NCBI GenBank assembly: GCA_014799405.1
Contig: JAAVIA010000040.1
Location: forward strand, 3,743-40,876
Source: Lachnospiraceae bacterium
Lineage (GTDB): Bacteria > Bacillota > Clostridia > Lachnospirales > Lachnospiraceae
DNA length: 37,134 bases
Direction of reading: 5' to 3'
The notes beneath the pieces were generated by a model, which was not told where the DNA came from, did not search any database, and saw nothing but the letters and a program-made list of their open reading frames with translations. Positions 13,807 to 24,058 of the stretch are shown here, piece after piece. A program made the translations under genes and the position numbers. How positions within the stretch are numbered: position 1 is the first letter of the stretch; every line of letters begins with the position of its first letter.

Positions 13807-14946
13807 TTACTCGTTGTCTATCATATTTTGTATATCATCAGCCGACATACCGGTTTTCACGGTTGAATAATCCGGCATTGAATCATTAGCCATGGTTACA
13901 TCATTTTCAAGATTTTCAATCCTGACATTAAGCTCTGCAATCTGATCGTTTAACGCTGTGATTGTGGCATTTTTAGCAGCCAGTTCCTCACTGTAGTATT
14001 TAATTTCATTTCTGTTTTCATTTCTTATTTTTTTCGTTTGTGCAGGGACTACTACAAAGAACAGAATAAGTATACCCAGCACAAGCCCCACTATTACATA
14101 TGTACCTGAATATTTTGCAAAGCTTACCTCGCCGTACTCTCCAATTTTGACGGTTTTATCAATATTATTTTTCTTAAATTCCTTGAATACATTTGTTTTA
14201 TCCTCAGGAGGCGCCTCAAGATTACCGTTTTGTGTAACGGAAAGCTCCTCCATATACACGTCGTCCAAAAGTCCATCGTTTTCTATGGACTGTTCACGCA
14301 TCATAATGATATTTTCATCGGTGTGCCCCATTTCATGAAGATACCTTATAGCCTGCGGATTAGCCTTGTCTATTTTCAGCACACGTCTTAAGGTGGTGCC
14401 TGCTTTTTCGTAGTTTTCTACCTTAAGATACAAAAGTGCAAGCAGAAGATACCCCTTTACAAAATGAGGATTTTCACCAAGAACGCTTTTTAGCTGCATA
14501 ATTGCAAGGTCGTAGTCCGCCGTGTTTGCATATCCAAGCGCCATATTATATTTTTTTGCAATTTGGTCAATAAACTCAAGCCTTCCCGGGTCCTTTTTAA
14601 GCTCCTTCAAATACTTGGAGGCAATATTATTACTCGGTTCATAGTTGACGCTCATCACAAAATGGCTTATTGCCTCAACGACCTCACCCATCTCATAGTA
14701 TATAAGTCCCAAAAGATTTCTTGACATAATATTCTTTTTGTTATATCTAAGAGATGTCATAAGGGACTCAATGGCTCCCGACAGGTCTCTGGCAATAGCT
14801 TTATCATATCCTATGTTGTAATGGTAGTCCGACGTATTAAATGCTTTCCATGTGACATTGACATGCATATTACAGCCACTGCAATATCCGTTTTTCAAAA
14901 TTCTTTTGCCACAGCTTGGACAAGTTAAAGGTTTTGAATCAGCCAT
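13807..14946 (-). CDS. Zinc-ribbon / TPR membrane protein
   Basis: This 379-residue protein is of unknown function. An N-terminal zinc ribbon has C9, C12, C22 and C25 (CPSC and CSGC). TPR-like helical repeats run from about 40 to 205, including YKLDYDLAIMQL-type and NYEKAGTTLRRVLKID repeats. An acidic linker leads to a single membrane segment at about 280-302 (VIVGLVLGILILFFVVV). A predicted coiled coil follows, at about 305-352, then a short tail. The topology suggests a cytoplasmic zinc-ribbon/TPR part and an external coiled coil. It is 2 bp downstream of the 60-residue gene and belongs to the addB-addA-queF-folC run. A possible role in envelope or division scaffolding is only inference. 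Confidence 0.85.
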   Translation of the reverse strand: MADSKPLTCPSCGKRILKNGYCSGCNMHVNVTWKAFNTSDYHYNIGYDKAIARDLSGAIESLMTSLRYNKKNIMSRNLLGLIYYEMGEVVEAISHFVMSVNYEPSNNIASKYLKELKKDPGRLEFIDQIAKKYNMALGYANTADYDLAIMQLKSVLGENPHFVKGYLLLALLYLKVENYEKAGTTLRRVLKIDKANPQAIRYLHEMGHTDENIIMMREQSIENDGLLDDVYMEELSVTQNGNLEAPPEDKTNVFKEFKKNNIDKTVKIGEYGEVSFAKYSGTYVIVGLVLGILILFFVVVPAQTKKIRNENRNEIKYYSEELAAKNATITALNDQIAELNVRIENLENDVTMANDSMPDYSTVKTGMSADDIQNMIDNE

Positions 14947-14948
14947 AA

Positions 14949-15131
14949 TTAAAACCTCGTTCTTCCCGGCATTTGAACGTATGCTGCCGACGTTGTACTT
15001 CTGAGATCCGTTGTCATCTGCGTCACAATATCACTGATATCCTTCAGGTCATTGCTGTATATAGCCTCCTCCGCCTGACTGACATCAGGTATTGGCTTAA
15101 ACCGCTTTAGTTCTTCCTCAAAATTTATCAT
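14949..15131 (-). CDS. Small conserved-looking protein, 60 residues, unknown function
   Basis: A short soluble protein, mostly helical and acidic to neutral in its first 45 residues, with a basic C-terminal end (MPGRTRF). I do not recognise a family. It looks real because its ATG overlaps the last 14 bp of folC, the next gene begins 2 bp after its stop, and the composition fits its neighbours. The gap would otherwise be unexplained in a tightly packed operon. The partner is probably the zinc-ribbon/TPR protein. Confidence 0.6.
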   Translation of the reverse strand: MINFEEELKRFKPIPDVSQAEEAIYSNDLKDISDIVTQMTTDLRSTTSAAYVQMPGRTRF

Positions 15132-16473
15132 TGTATGTTCCTCCTACAAAAAGCTCCTCTATACTTCCCACAAGATATAAGGAGCCAACACAATAAAGCA
15201 TTGTATCTTCACGCACGGCTTCATAAAAAGCTTCCTTAAAGGACGTCTTTATATCCTTGTCACTTATAATATTGCATGCGCCTTTATCTTTCGTATTTAT
15301 GTCGAATATCTTACCGATTATCTCCGGCTTCAAGCCTCTCACATTAGAAGATTGTGTTATGTATACCTTTTTCAGTCTCAGATTATTGCAAATATATTTT
15401 ATAATATTTTCATAATCCTTATCCTCACTTGACCCATAAAGAAGTATTATAGGGTTTTCCTTATTGGTAAGACTTACAGTCTCCACAAATCTTTTTATTG
15501 CGTCAAGATTGTGGGCGCCGTCAAGTATAACCCTCTCATGTATACGCTCCATTCTTCCCGCCCAAAAAAAATCCTTTAGTGATTTTTTTATGACTGCTGC
15601 ATCCAAAACTTTTTTTTCAACATCAGTATTTCTAAATAACGTATAGCATGCTTCTATTGCGGTTACCGCATTGTCAATCTGATATAAGGCACACGTGTTT
15701 ATCTTCAGGTTGTCATAACTATAATAACTACCTGAAACCGAAAAATCAATGGTTTTATCTGTTATTTCATTTATTATATATTTTGTTTTTGCGACATTAA
15801 TTGCATCTGCACCAAGAGTATCTGCAACCCCACAAATAACTTTGTCGGCCTGTTCATCCCCTGTATTATATACGACAGGTACATGTTTTTTTATTATTCC
15901 TGCCTTTTCGTAAGCAATTTTTTCTATTGTGTCTCCTAAATATTTTGTATGGTCAAGTCCAATTGAGGTTATTATGCTCACATCGGGCATAAGGACATTT
16001 GTCGCATCAAGCCGTCCTCCCAATCCTGTTTCATAAATTACAAAGTCAAGCTCTCTTTTTGCAAAATATACTGCTGCCATTGCAAATATAAATTCAAAAA
16101 AGGATATATGGGGATTTCCGCCTGCGACGAGTACATCATTCTTTTCCTTCACCTCATTAAATACAGCAAGAAATTCATTATCATCGATTTGTTTTTCCCT
16201 ACTTCCCTCAACTGTAGCAATTCTCTCATTTACCCTTACAAGATGAGGCGAGGTAAATATTCCCACATTCATGCCTGCCGATACGAGTATATTTTTTATA
16301 AACTGTGCCGTTGAGCCCTTTCCGTTTGTTCCTGCAATATGGATGCATCGATGTGCCCTATGGGGCATATTAAGCATGGCAAGAACCTGAATAAGATTTT
16401 CGTTTCCCGTTTTACCCCTGTCTGAAAATCGTGGAATATTAAAAATATATTTTACTGCTTCCTCATAATTCAT
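15118..16473 (-). CDS. folC: Bifunctional folylpolyglutamate synthase / dihydrofolate synthase
   Basis: FolC adds glutamate to dihydropteroate or tetrahydrofolate in an ATP-dependent reaction, making retained folate cofactors. The 451-residue protein has the Mur-ligase-like fold: P-loop GTNGKGS at 48-54, TSPHLVRVNERI, YETGLGGRLDATN, SIGLDHTKYLGDT with metal ligands, and DGAHNLDAI in the C-terminal domain. I place the start at the ATG at 16473, two bases after the queF stop; the open frame continues upstream to 16545 but that part lies within queF and does not resemble FolC. The 3' end overlaps the small gene by 14 bp. Confidence 0.95.
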   Translation of the reverse strand: MNYEEAVKYIFNIPRFSDRGKTGNENLIQVLAMLNMPHRAHRCIHIAGTNGKGSTAQFIKNILVSAGMNVGIFTSPHLVRVNERIATVEGSREKQIDDNEFLAVFNEVKEKNDVLVAGGNPHISFFEFIFAMAAVYFAKRELDFVIYETGLGGRLDATNVLMPDVSIITSIGLDHTKYLGDTIEKIAYEKAGIIKKHVPVVYNTGDEQADKVICGVADTLGADAINVAKTKYIINEITDKTIDFSVSGSYYSYDNLKINTCALYQIDNAVTAIEACYTLFRNTDVEKKVLDAAVIKKSLKDFFWAGRMERIHERVILDGAHNLDAIKRFVETVSLTNKENPIILLYGSSEDKDYENIIKYICNNLRLKKVYITQSSNVRGLKPEIIGKIFDINTKDKGACNIISDKDIKTSFKEAFYEAVREDTMLYCVGSLYLVGSIEELFVGGTYNDKF

Positions 16474-16475
16474 AC

Positions 16476-16970
16476 TTATCTGTTGTCCACCTTTTCCGGA
16501 TACATGTCGTGATTTGCAAGCCTGTCCCAAGCAACCGTTTCCCATTTGGTTCCGGGCCTTCCATAATTACAGTACGGGTCTATGGAAATTCCTCCCCTTG
16601 GCAGAAATTTACCCCACACCTCAATATACTTGGGATTCATAAGCTTTATCAGGTCCTTCATAATTATATTTATACAATCCTCATGAAAATCACCGTGATT
16701 CCGAAAGCTAAACAGATACAGCTTAAGTGATTTGCTTTCAACCATAAGCTCGTCCGGTATATAGGATATATAAATTGTGGCAAAGTCAGGCTGTCCCGTT
16801 ATAGGGCAAAGACTTGTAAATTCAGGGCAGTTAAATTTTACAAAGTAATCATTTTCACGGTGCTTATTGACAAATGTCTCAAGCACCTCCGGACAATAAT
16901 CCGACTTATATTCCACATTTTTATTTCCCAAAAGAGTTAGTTTATTTGTTTCCTTCTCGCTTCTTGCCAT
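16476..16970 (-). CDS. queF: NADPH-dependent preQ0 reductase (7-cyano-7-deazaguanine reductase)
   Basis: QueF reduces the nitrile of preQ0 to the amine of preQ1 in queuosine biosynthesis. The 164-residue single-domain form has the catalytic cysteine C55 in [12 protein letters not shown], the general acid D62, the QueF signature [16 protein letters not shown] beginning at E78, and HE at 96-97. AAGGAGAAATAAA precedes the ATG. It sits between addA (13 bp gap) and folC (2 bp gap), without queC, queD or queE in this window, so those genes or a preQ0 salvage route must lie elsewhere. No preQ1 riboswitch is visible in the short gap before it. Confidence 0.95.
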   Translation of the reverse strand: MARSEKETNKLTLLGNKNVEYKSDYCPEVLETFVNKHRENDYFVKFNCPEFTSLCPITGQPDFATIYISYIPDELMVESKSLKLYLFSFRNHGDFHEDCINIIMKDLIKLMNPKYIEVWGKFLPRGGISIDPYCNYGRPGTKWETVAWDRLANHDMYPEKVDNR

Positions 16971-16983
16971 TTTATTTCTCCTT

Positions 16984-19900
16984 TCAGATATCCTCCGTAA
17001 CTGCTATCGTCTTATCAAGGTAAAAGGAATATATAAGCTTTTCCTTTACCTTAAGTCCCGTGAGCCGGTTCAATGTCAGGGCGTAATATGTGAGCTGTGC
17101 ATGATAACGTCCGATAAGTTCCGCCTCGTCTGCCCTGTCTGTTTTATAATCCATAAGCACAATCCCGTCATCCTCATAAAAAAATGCATCTATGATTCCC
17201 TGAACTATTACTATATCATCACTGTCAACATTTTTGTATATCTCTTTTACGGGAATGCCTATGGAAAACTGCTGTTCCTTCTTAAGCTTTCCGCATTTTG
17301 CAGCTGCTATCATCCTCTGCCCCAAATCAGATTTAAGCATCCTGTTTATTTTTGCTTCGTTTACGGCATTTTTCTCCTCCTCCGTAAATACGTTAGCCTC
17401 CACAAGCCTTTTCATGGAATTTTTTATGTCACGTATATAATCTCCATTTCCGAGGGCAGCAAAGTCCAAAAGCTCCATAAATTTATGTATAATTGTTCCT
17501 CTTTCGGCACCCGTGAAATTTTTTTCCGAACCAATGCCATATTCCTCCTGCTTACATATCTCCTCCTGAAATACTTCCTCCTGATATGCTTTAACAGTGG
17601 AAGCCACGTCGTAATTTTCCCCGTCAAACGCCTTCATCTTCTTTATTTCCGATATAGGCATTTTACTTTTTATTTTCGTAAGAGCCTCATATGGATAAAC
17701 ATAGTCAAAGCTTTCCTTAAATTTCTTATAGGCCTCATTTTCACCATGGAGCATGGCATTCTCCACAAATTCCTCCAGATTTATTCCCTTGTCTGTCTCC
17801 TCCTTTACCTTCCTTGCCAAAAGCATATCCGGGCTTATAAGCTTTGTCTCAATAACCGCCTCTGTAAGCCCCTTTTCCAAATAATAGTCATATCGTTTCA
17901 TTGATGCTATAATCCAGTTTAAAAAGCCTTTTCCCGAATTTCTTATACTGTAAGGCAAAAGCATTTTTTCATATCCAATATCAAGCCCTTCCACGAAGTC
18001 CTCGTAATCCTTTATATAGCCCGTAATTATAAGCTTTTCCTTTGCCCTTGTCATGGCAACATAAAGAATTCTCTGCTCCTCGGCAAAGGACTCCTGCCTT
18101 GCAAGAAGTATGACCGCCTCCCTCATAACAGAATTTTTTCTGTACCTTTTTTCCGTGTCTATAAGCTTTGAGGAAATGTAATAATCCGAGTGAAGCTGTA
18201 TGTTGCGACGCACATCATTTGTGTTGAACTGTCTGCCGAGACCGCTCACAAACACAACAGGGTACTCAAGTCCCTTACTCCTGTGCATAGTCATAATGCG
18301 GACAACATCCTCGTCCACACCCTGCTGCCCTGCCTCGCTGAAGTCCACCTCATTGACCTTAAGCTTATCCACATATCTGAGAAAATTGAATAATCCTTTA
18401 TACACTCCATTTTCAAATCTTCTCGCCTTGTCCACAAGCATGTCAAGATTGTTTTTTCTCCTTTTGCCTGCCGGCATTGCAGCAGCATAGTGATAGTAGC
18501 CTGTAATGTCATAAACCTTAAGTATGAGCTGTGAAATTGACAGTGTTATCTTTTCCTCCTTAAGCCTATCCACCATCTCAAAAAATGTATTCAGCTTGTC
18601 TGCCACACCGTCAGACACATTTTCAGCATAATAAAGGCATTTATCATATAAAATATTTTTACCGCCAAGATTTTTTTCTGCATATGAGCATATAAGCGCC
18701 AGTTCATTTTCATTAAGCTCGGCAATGGGAGAAAGCAATGCGGCTGAAAGGGGAATATCCTGTCTTGAATTGTCAATGACAGCCAAAAGAGACATGATAA
18801 CCCTGATTTCAGTTGCCTCAAAATACCCTTGGGGGTCATCAATATATGCAGGAATCCCCTGTGCAGTAAGTGTATTGTAAATGATGTCACCATAGCCCGA
18901 TACACTTCTCAAAAGTATAACAATGTCACCATAGCATGCTTTTCTGTATTCGGACTTTTTTTCATCATACACATAGAGAGGCTTATCCGAATTTACAAGC
19001 TCGTCAATGCGGTTTGCAATCATCACCGCCTCCAATTCCTTCTTACTTTCCTCCTGTACATCATCGTTATCATCCGTCCGCTCCTTATCAGTCACACAGG
19101 CAAGCATAAGCTCCGTTGAACGGCTTATATTCAAATCGGCAGCATCCTCAAACTGCCTTGAAGGCACAAGCGCTACATCTGCTGTATAGTCAATTTCTCC
19201 CATATCAGTGCCCATAAGCTGGTAAAAGAAATAATTTACCGCGTCAAGAACAGCAGCTCTGGAACGGAAGTTATTTTTAAGTTCTAGTTTCACCTCGCCT
19301 GCATCATTTTCCCCTTCATAGGCTGGGAACGTATTATATTTTCCTATAAAAAGGTCTGGTCTTGCCATACGGAATTTGTATATGCTCTGCTTTACATCCC
19401 CAACCATAAACAGATTATTTTCTCCCCTTGATATTCCCGAAACGGCAGTTAGTATATACTCCTGAAGGTAATTGCTGTCCTGATATTCGTCAATGTATAT
19501 TTCCCTATACCTCTCGCCAATCTCCCTGCCAATCTCCGTGGGAATTACATATTCCATCTCCCTGCCATGACTGTCCTTCTTTTTTGCACGGTCTCCACAC
19601 ACAAGTTTGTATGCCATGTGCTCAACATCGGCAAACTCCACAATATGCTTTTGCTTTTTTTCCTCCATATAGCGGAGCGAAAAGATTTCTGTAATTTCTA
19701 TGAGAGGCATGAGATACTCTCCCATGATTTTAAGCTGTATAAGAATTTCCTCACATGGGGTTTTACATATATCAAGTTTTTTTATCAGCTGCTTATAATC
19801 CCCTCTTATTTTTGCAAACCGGTTTACAAGAGCCTCGTCAAAACAATCTCCCTTACAGCTCTTAAGCCGCTGCCATGAAATGTTTTTTACTGCCTCGCTT

Positions 19901-20715
19901 AGCTCCTCATAGCTTTTTACATCTGCAAGCCCTTCCATAAGCTCTATGTCGGATTTGCTTACCTCAGCATTTTTATACGGTCCGCAGGTGGCTTTTGTAA
20001 GTGTTTCCGCCTCCTTTGCCATAAGAAGCGCCTCCCCGATAACCTTTTTTGCATACTCAAAAAGAGCCTTCATCCATAAGGTATTTTCCAAGACCTCCCC
20101 GTCTTTTATTTCAAGGGCATTCTTTGCATCTTCAAGCCATTTTTCAGGCATTGGATAGCTTGAGGCAAGGGTATATATTTTTAAAATCAGTTCCTTAAGA
20201 CCGCTGTCATCCCTGTCCCCTCCGAATATATTAATAAGCCTGCAAAATTCTGCCCGCTCCTTTTCATTTTCACAGTTATATTTTTCCTCAAATAAATCCT
20301 CAAGCACGTCAGCCTTCAAAAGCTCCGTTTCTCCCCTATCTCCTATGTTAAAATCAGCATCAATGTCCAAAACGCTGAAATATTCCTTTACTATTCTTAA
20401 ACAGAAGCTGTCTATTGTTGTTATGTCCGCCCTATTTATAAGGATCGTCTGCCTCATGAGATGTTCATTGTCAGGAGTCTTCTCAAGCTCACTCCACAGC
20501 CTGTCAGATATTTTATCCCTCATTTGTGCTGCCGCCGCCTTGGTAAACGTCACGACAAGAAACTCGTCTATGTCCACCGGATTTTCCTTATCAAGCACTC
20601 TGTTTATTATCCTTTCAACAAGCACAGCAGTCTTTCCGGACCCTGCCGCCGCAGATACGAGAATACTTTTTCCTCTTATGTCGATTGCATTTTGCTGTTC
20701 CCTAGTCCAAGGCAT
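16984..20715 (-). CDS. addA: Helicase-exonuclease AddAB subunit AddA
   Basis: AddA is the UvrD-like helicase and 3'-strand nuclease subunit of the AddAB complex that resects double-strand breaks for RecA. The 1243-residue protein has Walker A AAAGSGKT at about 22-29, the DEYQDSN box near 405, [11 protein letters not shown] near 440, and [15 protein letters not shown] and [11 protein letters not shown] helicase motifs later. A C-terminal RecB-family nuclease is shown by GIIDAFF and MDYKTDR near 1190. I chose the ATG at 20715: GGAGGTGAGGAAG lies directly before it, while the frame's first ATG at 20739 would place this site inside the coding region. The gene overlaps addB by 14 bp. Confidence 0.97.
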   Translation of the reverse strand: MPWTREQQNAIDIRGKSILVSAAAGSGKTAVLVERIINRVLDKENPVDIDEFLVVTFTKAAAAQMRDKISDRLWSELEKTPDNEHLMRQTILINRADITTIDSFCLRIVKEYFSVLDIDADFNIGDRGETELLKADVLEDLFEEKYNCENEKERAEFCRLINIFGGDRDDSGLKELILKIYTLASSYPMPEKWLEDAKNALEIKDGEVLENTLWMKALFEYAKKVIGEALLMAKEAETLTKATCGPYKNAEVSKSDIELMEGLADVKSYEELSEAVKNISWQRLKSCKGDCFDEALVNRFAKIRGDYKQLIKKLDICKTPCEEILIQLKIMGEYLMPLIEITEIFSLRYMEEKKQKHIVEFADVEHMAYKLVCGDRAKKKDSHGREMEYVIPTEIGREIGERYREIYIDEYQDSNYLQEYILTAVSGISRGENNLFMVGDVKQSIYKFRMARPDLFIGKYNTFPAYEGENDAGEVKLELKNNFRSRAAVLDAVNYFFYQLMGTDMGEIDYTADVALVPSRQFEDAADLNISRSTELMLACVTDKERTDDNDDVQEESKKELEAVMIANRIDELVNSDKPLYVYDEKKSEYRKACYGDIVILLRSVSGYGDIIYNTLTAQGIPAYIDDPQGYFEATEIRVIMSLLAVIDNSRQDIPLSAALLSPIAELNENELALICSYAEKNLGGKNILYDKCLYYAENVSDGVADKLNTFFEMVDRLKEEKITLSISQLILKVYDITGYYHYAAAMPAGKRRKNNLDMLVDKARRFENGVYKGLFNFLRYVDKLKVNEVDFSEAGQQGVDEDVVRIMTMHRSKGLEYPVVFVSGLGRQFNTNDVRRNIQLHSDYYISSKLIDTEKRYRKNSVMREAVILLARQESFAEEQRILYVAMTRAKEKLIITGYIKDYEDFVEGLDIGYEKMLLPYSIRNSGKGFLNWIIASMKRYDYYLEKGLTEAVIETKLISPDMLLARKVKEETDKGINLEEFVENAMLHGENEAYKKFKESFDYVYPYEALTKIKSKMPISEIKKMKAFDGENYDVASTVKAYQEEVFQEEICKQEEYGIGSEKNFTGAERGTIIHKFMELLDFAALGNGDYIRDIKNSMKRLVEANVFTEEEKNAVNEAKINRMLKSDLGQRMIAAAKCGKLKKEQQFSIGIPVKEIYKNVDSDDIVIVQGIIDAFFYEDDGIVLMDYKTDRADEAELIGRYHAQLTYYALTLNRLTGLKVKEKLIYSFYLDKTIAVTEDI

Positions 20716-23700
20716 CTTCCTCACCTCCAAGCTCCTCAAGGATTTTTTTGTACACTAAATCCCGCTCTTTATCCTTATATTTCTTATATCTGTAACTATT
20801 ACCGCCATACTTATTGTCAAAGCGGCAAACATCCTTGTAAGGACAGTATGTACATGCCGTTTTATCCCCTGATTGCATAGGAGCTTTATCTATAATTCCC
20901 TCAATCATAACATTTGCAAGCTCTCTTGTTTTTTTCATTGCAAAATCAGACACATTTTTTATATATTCAGGATTATCGGAAATGCCCTTAAGAATAAGCT
21001 TTTTATCTCTTGCTGCCTTAATATCCTCCTCGCTGTCCGATACCACATCCACAAACGGGTCCTGCATTTGAAAATAGTACATACCCTCAGGAATAACCTC
21101 CGCATTTCCGCCATTCCTATTATTATTTCGTTCTCTTACAAGCTCAAGCATAATGTTCATATAAACGGAAAGCTGGAGCTGTAGTCCTTCATACAGCTCG
21201 CTTATTTTAAAATCGTGATTTCCCGATTTGTAATCTATTATCCTTAATTTTATGCTGTCCTCTTCACTGTTGTAATAAACGTCCCCCCTGTCAACAATTC
21301 CCGTGAGCGTAATATTTTCTTCAAGCTTTTCCTTAAACCTGTACTCAAAATATTCCGGCTTTAACATTCCCCTTACGGTTATGTCACATAAGGCGGCAGC
21401 AGTCCTTTTTCCGATTCTCTTCAGTGTATCCTTGAAATATAACAGTTTTCCGTCGGCCACGTCATATTCCTTGTCAAAAACCTCCTCAACAAAGCTTTCC
21501 ACAAGTCTGTCTCTCTCATTATCGCTGACCCTTTCCCATGCATTATCAAGATTATCGTGTACATGCCTGTAGAGCCTTTCCATTGCAGCATGAAGCAGTG
21601 TTCCGATATTCCTGTCGTCCAAGGTATTCATCTTACGTTCCCTTAGTCCTATAACATATTTAAGAAAATATCCGTAGGCACAGCCTGCATACTGCTCAAG
21701 CCTTGACACGGAAAGAGACGTAAGCTTAAGCTTTATAAGCTCATGTACGTCGTCAGCAAGCCTATCCGGCAGATTATTATAGAGAAGCCCCGCCCTTACC
21801 TGCTCCAAAAGCTTTTTTTCACCGCTGTCATGGTAAAGCTTGTACAAGCCATAAAGGGAATAAAGCTTTTCATCATTTCCTTCCATAAGCTCCTTCAGTC
21901 CGTCTGTTAAAATATCAACTCCCGTAGCTTTTGTTCCCGAAAAATCTGTGTCTTTTTCCCCATCCACAACCTCTATCAGCGGAAATATATTACATATCCT
22001 GTTTATTATGTATGACGGTCTCATTTCTTCATTTTCACTGTTTGAGGTTACATATGATATGTAAAGCCTGTCACTTGGCTTTGTCATATTGACGTAAAGA
22101 TAAAACTGCTCAATATATGCATTTTGCTTTTCAGTATCTGCCAGCTCAAAGCCTAAATGGGAAAGCTTTTCCTTATCCCTGTCACTTATAATCTGTGTAA
22201 CTGCTGGTCTTGCACATAAAATGCCGTCATTTGCATCAAGAATAAACAGTACCTTTATTCCGTCAAGTCTTGTTCTTGTTATATCTCCTATTGTAATCAT
22301 GTCAAGACATGTAGGTATGATACCAAGAGATAAATCCTTAAGTCCAAGCAAAAACAGCTCCTCAAAATCGCGTATGTCTATTATGTCATTCCCCATAATC
22401 TGTTCCATCTTGTCAAGGAGCTCGCATATTTTTGCATAAAGCATTCCATAAAGCTTTGACATTTCAATATTGTCATCCTCAAGGAATTTTTCGGCTTCCA
22501 TGTTAAGCCTGTTTTCATAGTCAAGGTTTTCCATAAATTCAAATATAATAGTTGTAAAATTCTTTACAGGTGCAGCCTTGATAAGCCTTCCGTTTTCCGT
22601 TATAAACGGCTTCGCAATTTCCATTATATACTCTCTTGCAAAATCTATTTCATCCTTCCACTTCCTGTTCCACATCCATAAGCCCTTTATTCCGTGTGCA
22701 AGGACATAATTTTCCAACATTTCCACATCATGGCAGCTTATGCCTGATACAACGCCTGATTTTATAAAAGCAAATATGCCGTCATAGGAAAAATTTTCCC
22801 TGACAGCTTTGAGCATATGGCATATGGCATCAATATACGGATTATTTTTTACAGGTCTGCTGTAATCCAAAAAAAAGGGGATATCATATAACGGCATAAT
22901 CTGCTTTACGATTTCCTCTGTTTCCTCAAAATTGGCGGTAATTACGGCAAAATCCTTATATCGGTAACCCTCCCGCATGACAAGTCCTCTTATAATATCT
23001 GCCACGCCTGATATTTCGCTCCTTAAGTTTACATAACATGAAATATTAATATTGTCGGGCTGTTTTTCATACTTTGTATAAGGGTATCTGAACAGATTTT
23101 TTTCAAGATGGCAAAGCTCCTCATTTTTGCCAAAGCCGCTTCCCTCTATAAATATATCATCACATATTTCTACCTTATGGCTTATTGCTTTCTCCTTAAG
23201 CCTTGTCATTGTTTTTCTTGTGAGATGAAACAGCTCATGCTCCTTAACCGTTTTTTTATCATAAAAGGTTTTATCTATCGTAAAAACCCCGTACACCTTT
23301 CTTGAATTGTACAAAAGCTTCTCTATTACCCTGTACTGTATAGGCGTAAAACCCGTAAATCCATCCATGACAATTACGCTGTTTTTTATAAGCATAGAAT
23401 CGTCGATACAGTCCGCCAGAAGCTCTGTGATTTCCTCAGCAACTATATACTGGTTACCAAGTTTATTTAAAAAGGCATCAAAAATAATGGACATGTCAGC
23501 TATTTTTTTGCCAAGAAGCGTATCCTCCTCATTGTTTTTCTTGAGGGCATCTGCTATAGCTTCAATTTTTCCATGTCCCAAATCATACTGATAAAGCTCC
23601 GACATAAGTGATTTCACCTCGTCAATAAAGCCGGGCTTATCTAAGGAGTTTCCATATATTTTAAGCTTGTCCCTCACGCTGCCTGCCACCTGCCGTATAA

Positions 23701-23980
23701 GCATGCTTTTTCCAAAGTCCTCAAGCACCTTTGCAGTCTTAACTCCCTGCTCGTCAAAAACACGGTAAGCAAGTCTGTTAAAGCCGATGACGTCTATATT
23801 CATTGCTCCGCCTACAGGATTAAGCATGACCATTTTCCTCTGTAAAAGCATGGAATACTGCTCAGGAACAAGAAGTATATAATTCGTATCCGGATTTTCC
23901 ATTGATTCGTCTATTATTTTATTGTAGATATAATGGGATTTGCCTGCACCTGCGGCTCCCAATATAAGCTGTAAGGACAT
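20702..23980 (-). CDS. addB: Helicase-exonuclease AddAB subunit AddB
   Basis: AddB is the partner subunit with an inactive-helicase-like core and the 5'-strand nuclease. The 1092-residue protein has a Walker A site GAAGAGKS at about 8-15. The nuclease domain is marked by RIIDYKSGNHDF near 915. Cysteines near 767 (AGCAYGYF) and 1044-1053 (CTYCPYKDVC) form the known 4Fe-4S staple. The ATG at 23980 is chosen because AAAGGAGGTAAAA lies just before it, whereas the frame's first ATG at 24004 has no such site. It is the first gene of a minus-strand operon and is divergent from the phosphoribosyltransferase-like gene, leaving only 78 bp for both promoters. Confidence 0.96.
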   Translation of the reverse strand: MSLQLILGAAGAGKSHYIYNKIIDESMENPDTNYILLVPEQYSMLLQRKMVMLNPVGGAMNIDVIGFNRLAYRVFDEQGVKTAKVLEDFGKSMLIRQVAGSVRDKLKIYGNSLDKPGFIDEVKSLMSELYQYDLGHGKIEAIADALKKNNEEDTLLGKKIADMSIIFDAFLNKLGNQYIVAEEITELLADCIDDSMLIKNSVIVMDGFTGFTPIQYRVIEKLLYNSRKVYGVFTIDKTFYDKKTVKEHELFHLTRKTMTRLKEKAISHKVEICDDIFIEGSGFGKNEELCHLEKNLFRYPYTKYEKQPDNINISCYVNLRSEISGVADIIRGLVMREGYRYKDFAVITANFEETEEIVKQIMPLYDIPFFLDYSRPVKNNPYIDAICHMLKAVRENFSYDGIFAFIKSGVVSGISCHDVEMLENYVLAHGIKGLWMWNRKWKDEIDFAREYIMEIAKPFITENGRLIKAAPVKNFTTIIFEFMENLDYENRLNMEAEKFLEDDNIEMSKLYGMLYAKICELLDKMEQIMGNDIIDIRDFEELFLLGLKDLSLGIIPTCLDMITIGDITRTRLDGIKVLFILDANDGILCARPAVTQIISDRDKEKLSHLGFELADTEKQNAYIEQFYLYVNMTKPSDRLYISYVTSNSENEEMRPSYIINRICNIFPLIEVVDGEKDTDFSGTKATGVDILTDGLKELMEGNDEKLYSLYGLYKLYHDSGEKKLLEQVRAGLLYNNLPDRLADDVHELIKLKLTSLSVSRLEQYAGCAYGYFLKYVIGLRERKMNTLDDRNIGTLLHAAMERLYRHVHDNLDNAWERVSDNERDRLVESFVEEVFDKEYDVADGKLLYFKDTLKRIGKRTAAALCDITVRGMLKPEYFEYRFKEKLEENITLTGIVDRGDVYYNSEEDSIKLRIIDYKSGNHDFKISELYEGLQLQLSVYMNIMLELVRERNNNRNGGNAEVIPEGMYYFQMQDPFVDVVSDSEEDIKAARDKKLILKGISDNPEYIKNVSDFAMKKTRELANVMIEGIIDKAPMQSGDKTACTYCPYKDVCRFDNKYGGNSYRYKKYKDKERDLVYKKILEELGGEEDALD

Positions 23981-23997
23981 TTTTACCTCCTTTTTTC

Positions 23998-24026
23998 TTG
24001 CCATAACAATATATAGATTGTATAAT
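23998..24026 (+). promoter_or_regulatory. Sigma-A promoter for the phosphoribosyltransferase-like gene
   Basis: TTGCCA (23998-24003) and TATAAT (24021-24026) are separated by 17 bases, 32 bp before the plus-strand ATG at 24059. The -10 box is perfect and the -35 box matches at 4 of 6 positions. The -35 box sits only 18 bp from the addB start codon on the opposite strand, so the two divergent transcripts may interfere. Confidence 0.7.
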
Positions 24027-24058
24027 AGCCTTAACTATCAAAGTATAAGGGGGATACT

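Noticed and set aside
16971-16983. preQ1 riboswitch before queF
   Set aside because: The gap to addA is only 13 bp, too short for the aptamer, and no such motif is seen in the addA end.
17101-17904. Long plus-strand open frame of 267 codons antisense to addA
   Set aside because: AddA motifs are clear on the other strand; the antisense frame has a Phe/Leu/Tyr/His-rich shadow composition and no family resemblance.
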